The notes under the pieces: generated by a model | What the model saw: the letters and a program-made list of their open reading frames with translations, nothing else | Told to the model about the DNA's origin: nothing | Databases searched by the model: none | Translations under genes and position numbers: made by a program | Assembly: GCA_036852015.1 (NCBI GenBank) | Contig: JAANDG010000063.1 | Coordinates: forward strand, 1 to 64,000 | Direction: 5' to 3' | From: Pelodera strongyloides | Taxonomy: Eukaryota; Nematoda; Chromadorea; Rhabditida; Rhabditidae | Length of the DNA: 64,000 nucleotides | Shown here: in pieces, positions 56,060-64,000 of the stretch | Layout: each line of letters starts with the position of its first letter | Numbering within the stretch: position 1 is the first letter of the stretch

Positions 56060-59000
56060 CATTATCCATTTCTATAGAAAAACTTTCCTTCAAGGCTTTA
56101 CAAACAAGCCAGTCGCTTTTCAATAAGGGCAACTAGTCCAGTGTGAAAAACTTTCGAACACTCCGAAGTGATTCCCACTACCTTTTCCTATGTCATATTT
56201 CATTTGTATTTGCTTGGGGATGAGCTTATTTAACGCAGGGGCTTCCATTTGTTCGTTCACTGCTTTTTTTGTGATTATCGCTTTAAATATGAAACGGATC
56301 AATGTATGTATGTCCGATCTCTTTTGCTGTATTTATTTGCACTAATTGTACGAACACTGCATATTTTACGGTGCTTTACTTTATTAACTAATGTTTTTTC
56401 GATGTATCCAAATTGATGTATCAAAAATGCAAGTAGAGGATTTATTATGAATATATGCTGCTGGCTTTCCTGGAAAATCACTACATCATTTCCATATCGT
56501 CTTTTGATTCGTACTCCCATTTTATATCATTATTTGCTAACCTGTGTCTCATTCCTTCCATGTATACTTCATGTTCTAGTTGTGATTCTTCGCTTTAATT
56601 GTGTCGCTGCTTTTTCCGGTGTAATAAATGTGCAATGTAATCGAGGTTTGAGCATTGAAGGCAATAACCTAGTCCACTGAAGCAACAACCTAATTGGATG
56701 ATCCTTACATTTTGTATAAAGAGACATCGATTTTTGAGTTAATCATTTAGAAATAAGCAAAGATTTCCTTGCTAGGAATCTGTTTGACTAAAGAAATCAC
56801 TAATTCAGAGAAGTCAGGACAGCTGTCAGATGGTTCATTAAAAGAGCACGCAATCTGAAACCACACAAAATGCACGACTTTCCGACTAATTTGATAAAAC
56901 CGCAGCACTTTTCATTAAAAGACCCTGCTTCGATAAGCTTCAGGAACAATGCACGACCGCTAGAGGCATACAATTCTTTTCTAGCAGCCGCAACTCGTTG
57001 CATAATAAATCCTCAAAGTGGAAAGAGTTATTTTATTATTTAAGCAAGATAATAAATACTACGCCAGCGTGCTAACTATTTAGTTTACAATGCCGTGGGC
57101 ATAAATCACTTTGGCTTCTTCGTTTTCGCGTTTTCATTTAACTCTGAGAAGAAAATGGAAGCGGCAACTATCCGATGCGCCATTACTATTTAACTAGTTA
57201 GTTGATTCTAAAGACGGGTTTCAGGGCTTGGTTGCCACCAAAACATGCCAGTATTTGATATAAGACGATTGTCAACCAAGACATCCTGTGTTTTCTGAGT
57301 GGACGGGATTGTTGTTCACTAATGAAAGCGAAATGGGTCCAGACAATCGGTTTAAAAGTCTGCGTGAAAATATGTAAGGGAAAAAGAACAAAAATTATTA
57401 GGTAAGTGTCCAGCATAAGAAATAACTTTGTCCCTCAGCGCTACTATCTTCAAAAAATGTTGAGTATTCATCAGTAGCTGGTTTCTCTTGCGTCTGTGTT
57501 CCAAACAATTGAGAAGGGTTATAAACACAAAGTTGTTCAGGTTACTTATATAACTATCAATCTGCATTTTTCTCCTGACATCCAGACACGTTACAAATCC
57601 TCCCTACTTACAAAACTATGGTGTATATAAAGCGCATTGAGGTTTGTGCTTCTTTGCTCCTAGCAGCCAAGCAACTCGAAAAGTTACAACTGTTTACAAG
57701 TTGTTCAGATTACTTACATAAGCCCTTTTGGGTTCTTAGATGTCTATAGATGGATGACCTGCATATCAGCACTACTCAGAAAGGCATATCCTTCATTTGA
57801 TGTGCGCAGGAGAGGCTGGGCATGGGGCCAGTGCCTAATTTAGTTGAAAAGAGGAAAGGATAATGAAGTTGCCGACCTTCTCTCCATAATCTCCGCCACC
57901 TACTGTACTTTCTAATGGGATTTTCAAACATGAGTCCAATTTTCGAGCAGATTAACTTTGGAAGAACAATGAGGGTCGAAATGATGGAATTGAGAGCAGG
58001 AATTAAGGGATAAATTCAGGGATATACACTTCATTCACACTTCGCAGTTGATGAACTCCGGGGATCAGCAGTTTTTGACGAGATCAAACAAACAACATCG
58101 GACGAAACGGTTTATCATTGTTGGCGGCTGTGCATGATAACGCATTGTAATAACTTAGTACATCAGGAAGATACGCTCAAAAAACAATGTACATTATTCA
58201 TTGCATCATGCAACTTATGTATTGATGACAACTCTTTTCGGCATTATATATAAATATCTTTCATGCGTCGTGTTTCAATCCTCCGTCTTGCCGTCATCCA
58301 TCATTTCTGTCCACATGAATTCAGATTTATCAATCACCAACCCAGTCTATACACTACGCGGGAGAACTAATTAACAAGCTCATTTCGCAACAACTAACAT
58401 CCGATATTCATACACAAGCAGAAACGGATTTCAGATAGTTGGGGAAACATTTGAGCTTTTATATTTTGAATGACAATCTTGTGCGTTACACATTTTGCGT
58501 TGGTAGCAAATATTATTATGACACCTTGTAAGTTGGTCTTTCGAGTATGGTATGTCATGTGTTTTCTTAGTAAGTGATATTTCCATACTCTCATTAAGAA
58601 TTGCCTCATTGACTATTCCGTACACTTTTGCGGGAGGAACAATGTTTCTGAGATGATCCGCTTCTCTTTCGAAGGGAGATTACATAATAACCCGATATTC
58701 ACTGGGGAATTGAGTCCGAATTACCCAAGGAAGATTGAAAATCCATTCTTTTTTCAAACCTTCAACAACCTTAATGACTAAGGGGTTTTCAAGGTTGAAA
58801 TTGTCAGATAACACATATGTTCTCTCAGCCGATATGTATTGAACAAACATGTTGTTCAAATCAATCATAAAAATTAACACTTTATTATGATTTTATTCTC
58901 AGATAATTTAAACGAAAAACAAAAAAAAATACCAGAATTAGTTGGTTTGGCCCAGTGACCCGCTAAACTACGTGGAAAAAATTCTTATCGTGTGAAAAAT

Positions 59001-59441
59001 GACGACAATTTGTTGCATTATCGGGGGACAGAGAAAAAATGCATAGCATATTAAGAAAAGCAAAGAAGGGAAGACAATGTGAGAAATCAAAAATACAGAG
59101 TACAATACATATAGTTACTACCCAACCCGCATACAATAGAGAAGACGACCTCTGGAAATGACGGTGAAATTTAACATTGACTACTTTGCAAACAAGCATT
59201 CAACATCACTTCCAAACATCGCCAATTTTCTATATAGTTCATAATATGCACCTCCGGAATTTACCTCGACTTTTTATGCCATGACATCTACAGTTCATGT
59301 TGAAGTTTAATATTAAGTTGCTATTTTTTAAAACACCGGGAATTACAGTTTTTTTTTTGTATTTTATCCGTGAAATACACGAAAAGTGCCGTACATGATT
59401 GCAAGAGCTCAGCTTTTCAAATGGGTGAGAAAAAAGTATAA
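56060..59441. other. pag-3 3' flank and intergenic gap
   Basis: The pag-3 3' UTR is probably within the first 0.6 kb; the first AATAAA on the plus strand is at 56623-56628. Beyond that, opposing short ORFs occur at 57198-57567 and 58394-58880. The minus frames at 58680-58880 and 58431-58625 look protein-like but are separated by frame breaks and are unassigned. No supported gene. Confidence 0.5.
58431..58880 (-). pseudogene. possible degraded coding fragment, unassigned
   Basis: Two minus-strand open frames in succession (58680-58880, then 58431-58625). The first has protein-like composition (LKKEWIFNLPWVIRTQFPSE) and the second is rich in Cys and Lys (HNNICYQRKMCNAQDCHSKY). No splice sites join them cleanly. 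This could be a retroelement remnant or chance. I do not recognise either part. Confidence 0.2.
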
Positions 59442-61114
59442 CTAGATAAAGAGGATAGATCCTAATACAGCATATATAATAAATAAATTAAACGAATGCG
59501 ATTCATTTCTTCCTCTTCGGACTGATTTGGACTTGTGCCAAGCGCTCATTCCCTTCTGGTTCAACCAATCCTTGCAGGGCCGGGGAAGTTCTTTGAGGTC
59601 AGAAGTATCACCAATCAGTTCAACCAGTGCGCTGAAAAGGACATACCTATAGAGATCCTAAAACCCTTTCTCGTTAGTCATTGGCTTTCTATCCGCTTGG
59701 CACTATACTGACAAACAACCTTGAATTATTCTGAATATGATTGTCGAACTTCCATACTGTTCTTCAAGACTCGCCGATAACTTATTGATGACTTACTGTG
59801 ACGTTTGATGCGTTAGTTTGACGAGAAATTTGCCCGCATTAACTCCACAAAATTCGTAGTTTTGCCAGATAAAACATTTGTCGTAGGCGTGAGTACTCCT
59901 GGAACGAAGAATACTTATCTTTTTTGTTCGGTACATATTAAGGTAAGGTAAATCAGTTACTCAGTAATTACAAAAGCATGTCTTAGAAAGATGATATCGC
60001 GGAAATTAAGAGCGGGATTGTGGTCACCTGCAGAGGGCACTCATTGTTTCTTGTATGTTCTGCATACCACTCTCCATCAGTTTCAGGACTTCTGCTTGAA
60101 GGTATGCGGCCAAACCGCTGCATTTTGAAGATATATCAGCCCCATAATCGCTCCAACAAGGCATGACAATCCCACGAAAGTCTGAAGTTAAAAACTTGTT
60201 TGAAGATAGATTCCCAAAGCTTAAGTTAAATACTAATTGACAAATCAATGTAAAAAAAAAAAAAAAAAAAGTGCAATGTTCTTGTCTCTATGTGACGCAG
60301 GTACACACATAATATAGTTCCCATTATTAGAGCTCACCAGCGTACGAAAAAAGGATTATGAATAACGGAATGCCGGCTTTTCTAACCTGTATCGTTGTGA
60401 AAGTCGTCACAAATGATCGTCCAGGCCTTCTGCCCAGTAGTTAATATTCTTTTTGCCGGACCATCATCACATTTATGCAGGCAATCCATGTAAACATCAT
60501 TTAGCCTGAATAATGGTGAACTGTATGAGGTGTACAATAGTTTACCATAGTGTTCTTATCTAATGTGAGGCGTGGCTAGATTATCTTCGTTTTCTCTAGC
60601 AATCCCTTCACTTACGATCAAAACTTCCCCCTTATTATAAAACTCCCTAATTTATGCAAATGTCTCGTCCTGAATACCTGCACGTGTTGCCTAGTGTTGT
60701 GGAAAGTGTTCCTTTATTCTTTCTTGATGATAGTATGGTTTGCAGAGGAGTGACCATATCCACCGACCATTCAGACGAAGTTTCCGACATTTCGTCTTGC
60801 ATTCCATTCATCTAGATCAGACCATTAATAATGAGTTTATGGAAGGTTACTCATACATAATCTTTATTTTAGCACCTTACCATCTGGAACTTTACCTTAC
60901 CTCGTCCTTACATGAAACAAAATGACAATCCGATGTTTACTGTGAGGTTTCAACTTGGGATATTATTGCATGAGAAGCTTTCGACGCAGGCCAGAATGCA
61001 TGCGTTGTTCAAGAAACCCACATAATTATCTTTGCATCGAAGGAAGCACGGTTGATTGGTTCCAACTGATACGCACGTTTCAAACAAGACAAATAATAAA
61101 CTCGATAACATCAT
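59442..61114 (-). CDS. secreted cysteine-rich CPG4-like protein with hydrophobic tail
   Basis: Six coding exons on the minus strand: 61022-61114, 60678-60811, 60387-60505, 60028-60181, 59797-59898 and 59442-59631 (stop TAG). The phases agree and give 263 aa. The start ATG follows TTTTAG directly, a likely trans-splice acceptor; a second ATG is the next codon. A signal peptide (MMLSSLLFVLFETCVSVG) is followed by about 12 cysteines. The spacing (CFLRC; CLHKC; WTIICDDF; MPCWSDY; SALC; YDKCFIWQNYEFCG; PRPCKDWL) resembles the nematode CPG4 (chondroitin proteoglycan 4) type of disulfide domain. The CxxxC motif occurs twice, 61 residues apart, which suggests an internal duplication. The C-terminus after RRGRNESHS is a run of 16 mostly hydrophobic residues ending at the stop, as in GPI-anchored proteins. 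The family call is tentative. The exon 1 to exon 2 junction (donor GTGGGT) is the weakest; if it is unused, exon 1 would encode a separate peptide of about 54 residues. Confidence 0.72.
60250..60268. repeat. poly-A tract (about 19 A)
   Basis: A homopolymer run in the intron between the third and fourth exons of the CPG4-like gene. Read on the coding (minus) strand it is a T run upstream of the acceptor at 60182. Confidence 0.85.
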
Positions 61115-64000
61115 CTAAAATATGATTTAAAATAAAAGATCAAGAAACGGTTTAAATAAACGACGGTGTAATTTTTTCGGTTTCGCTTTCAACATAATCA
61201 TAATTACTAATAAGGAGGAAATTGAGAAAAATGCATGAACGCAACCCTTGCTGGTTCCGATTATAAAGGCATTGAGAAACACATGCTCACTTAATAAACA
61301 GCCCATAGGTTTGCTGGTTTCAGATTTCAAAGGCTTTGTTGGCTTGTACAGTAAAGACTGAAAACGCAATTCTAGAAGTGTAAGTGGAACATATTGTCCA
61401 GACTAGCTCTCCAATTGTGCATTGAATCTGCATCATACTGCTTTGTCTAGTAAGTGTTCAGCAGGTTATAGGTGCTCGGTCCCCAAATTGGTTGCTTACA
61501 TATGTACGTAATACGTGGGTGTGTTGAGATTTTGCGCCTAGACCTTTTTTGTGGAAAATTCTTCAAAGTGCTTTGTTTTCATAATACTCCGTACAAGCCA
61601 TGATTATTGCAAAGACAGAAACCATTAGTTCAGCAGTTTAATAACATAGACATATGTCTAACTTCAAACGTTTACCGTTATAGGGAGCTTTCTTACTTCG
61701 TGAACGACGCGTTTTTGTTTTCTACTTGACAGATCAATGCAAATATGTATAAGGGTAATTAAAGATCGTACTTGCAACCTCAGTTCTTTACTGTAAGATT
61801 GCAGACAAAAGGGAAGCCTGGACTCTGAAGTCAAGGAGCGGAAGTCCAAGAAGTTCACGATGATAATTACCAGAAAATCTGCTTAGGTGGGGGGGGGGGG
61901 GCGGCAGGCTCGAAAGGTCGGCAAGAAGAATGGTGTTAAATGCGGAACGACCAAAAACGATGTGCGGATTTGTTTTGTGTGGACTGAGACCACCACTATC
62001 AGACGAAGGAAGAGACGAGCAGAAGCATTGAGAGAGAAATGGCCTTTCACAAATACAAAGTTTTTGACAGAGAAAACTTATTGCCGGGCGCCCGGCTCTT
62101 TGCCCGGCTTTGTAAAGGAGAGGTTGAAATGGAATCTGCCAGCTCCCTCGGGTCAAATTAACATACAGATATCTCCTTGCACGTCTAAAAGGGAGACTTC
62201 GCATAGGCTACAACACATTTGCATACTGTCGTTTCGAATTATTAGCACAACAAGGAAATGTTTTGCTAAGAGATGGAAAGTAACAAGCTACTTCAGCAAC
62301 AATAGTTACTACCTTTTCTTATATGTTGTCTTTCGTGTAAATTATATATTGAAACAAGCAGGAAAAAAGTGCAAATTGTTGCATAGCTCGCCATCAGAGG
62401 CTGAGAAAAAATTGGATTGAAGACTTCGAGATTGGAAGAACTCCCATTGTTGACATTAAATAAATCCACGCAGGCGTGACCCCGGACGGTGATAAAACTC
62501 AACTGAGTCTTGCAAATTAGGGCTTCTGGTGTTATATGTCGGGCGGCAATTGGTTCAATACCCCAATTGCCTCTTCGGGTGTCAATTAAAATCCATCCAC
62601 TTCAAACGCACACAACCCAAAGTCCCAATTCTCAGTATCGTTTCCCAAAAAATGCGCAAATAAACAAAGTACTAAAACGAGTGTTAACCCTTGCGCCCAC
62701 AAATTTTCCACAAGCAATTTAACAGTCGACGACAATTTTTGAACATAAACCTCTCAGAACACTCTTGAGAAACTTTAAAAAAAAAGAAATATTAATAAAT
62801 ATTTTCGAGAAGAAAGAGATATAATATTTTTGTTATTCTTAGGAGTTGCATATAAATGTTCACTATATGTAAAACTTTTCGGAGCAATCTATTATTCAAA
62901 ACCCTGGAGGAAACTTAAAAAGGGGAATATCAGTCTGGATATGGATATGTATACAAAACAAATTCGTGAAACATGTGAGCAATTACTAAGTTTTCCCGTT
63001 TGGGTTAAGAAACAGCAAAAACAAAACCTCATACGCGAGATTAACATTGCGGATTTAATAAACACTCAAAACATTTAACCATTATAAGGTTAGTCGTTTG
63101 TGGCACGTGGATTAAAATTTGTTCACGGTGCACCTTTGTCGCTGGACTAAATTCAATCAGGAAGCAACACTGATGCACATAGGGATCCGTTTCAATAGGA
63201 GACAATCACAATGTATTACACGAACATATTGTTTATATCAATTGAAATTACTTTTCTTAACTAATGAGGTCGTACTAATAATAATAAAATAAAGAGATGC
63301 TTAGCAGAGAAAGCTTGTAACATTCTAGACAAGTGTATAGCCCCGAATTCTAGTACTTGGATATTCGGCTCTAACCGGCAATCAGAGCCATATAGCAACT
63401 GGATCATAGATGCCCAATGGTGCGCGCCTAACTGAGTTACGCGTTGAATTTCGACCAGTTAATAACCGACTGCCAAATGAACATATGTAGCTATTCTCTG
63501 TCCATGCAACGAAGCTTGGGTAATAAAGTATGATTATCAATCATCTTTCGGCAGGATTCTCGCACCGAGAATAGGAAACAGAATGTGAATTCAAACGTTT
63601 TCAACATTCCGACGAATTGCCGTTTTTCACGGCCTTTCTTGCGGGCAGCTCCCTCTCCGAGTTCTTATTAGTCAATCTTTCAATCATTTAATTAATGATG
63701 GAAAAGCTTGGTTCAGCTGCTAAAAGTCTGTAATGGAAGTGAGGCAATGGAGTTACAATCGTTTTGGATTGTTCTTTTGTCACTTTGTAAACGAGTTCCA
63801 CTCTTTTCCGAAAAATAATAACTCACTGGAAGCTCTCGATGCATTTCACGAAAAGGGCACACGTGCAAGTTTTGACTAAGAATTGAAACGGTTGATTTGT
63901 AGGGCACAAGGCAAAGAGTTCAATCTACTTTGAACACTGGTTTTTGTTTTTCCGGAGTGCAAATTGAAAAGATACCCACCCCTCATTGCTTGCTATCATG
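61115..64000. other. right-hand flank, no supported gene
   Basis: Holds the longest unbroken ORF in the window (61887-62420, plus, 177 codons). It starts at a G run at 61888-61900 and is overlapped by a 138-codon minus frame. It has a basic start and a short hydrophobic patch but no recognisable domain, and its purine-rich composition explains the absence of stops. A second plus frame (62830-63078, 82 codons) and a minus frame (63713-63907) are also unrecognised. The promoter of the CPG4-like gene is expected at 61115-61700. Confidence 0.45.

Overview
The window reads as nuclear DNA of a nematode, most likely a clade V (Rhabditina/Strongylida-type) species. It is AT-rich. Genes are cut into many short exons with nematode-style splice sites (acceptors of the TTTCAG type, donors of the GTAAG/GTGAG/GTTAG type). 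Several first coding exons begin a few bases after an orphan AG acceptor, as expected for spliced-leader trans-splicing. The closest recognisable proteins are those of Caenorhabditis. Gene density is low, with six protein genes and one tRNA in 64 kb, and introns and intergenic gaps are long, which fits a parasitic strongylid better than Caenorhabditis itself. The species call is inference.

Layout, left to right: (1) a small KH-domain protein gene, minus, 1272-2644; (2) a four-pass LAPTM-like membrane protein gene, minus, 3813-5797; (3) the Abl tyrosine kinase gene abl-1, minus, 10171-26128, 25 coding exons and 1127 aa; (4) a large secreted EGF/VWA-like mosaic protein gene, minus, 30569-43856, 51 coding exons and 1571 aa in my model; (5) tRNA-Pro(TGG), plus, 46777-46848; (6) the GFI1/Senseless-type zinc-finger gene pag-3, plus, 51689-56059, 6 coding exons and 314 aa; (7) a secreted cysteine-rich CPG4-like protein gene with a hydrophobic C-terminal tail, minus, 59442-61114, 6 coding exons and 263 aa. 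In every multi-exon model the exon phases agree across all junctions and the summed coding length is a multiple of three. This is the main internal evidence that the models are right.

Three long foldback (MITE-like) elements share a terminal TTAAAGGG-type inverted repeat. They lie at 231-718, at 39741-40179 (inside an intron of the EGF/VWA gene) and at 44643-45060. There are also short tandem duplications, homopolymer runs and a few short dispersed repeats.

The genes do not form a pathway. They are neighbours with separate jobs: signalling and cytoskeleton (abl-1), neuronal fate (pag-3), lysosomal-type membrane protein (LAPTM-like), RNA binding (KH) and two secreted proteins. From memory, abl-1 and pag-3 are both X-linked in C. 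elegans, so this may be an X-derived block. The least conventional item is the EGF/VWA protein: three EGF-EGF-VWA-like modules in which the metal-binding (MIDAS) motif appears to be lost every time.
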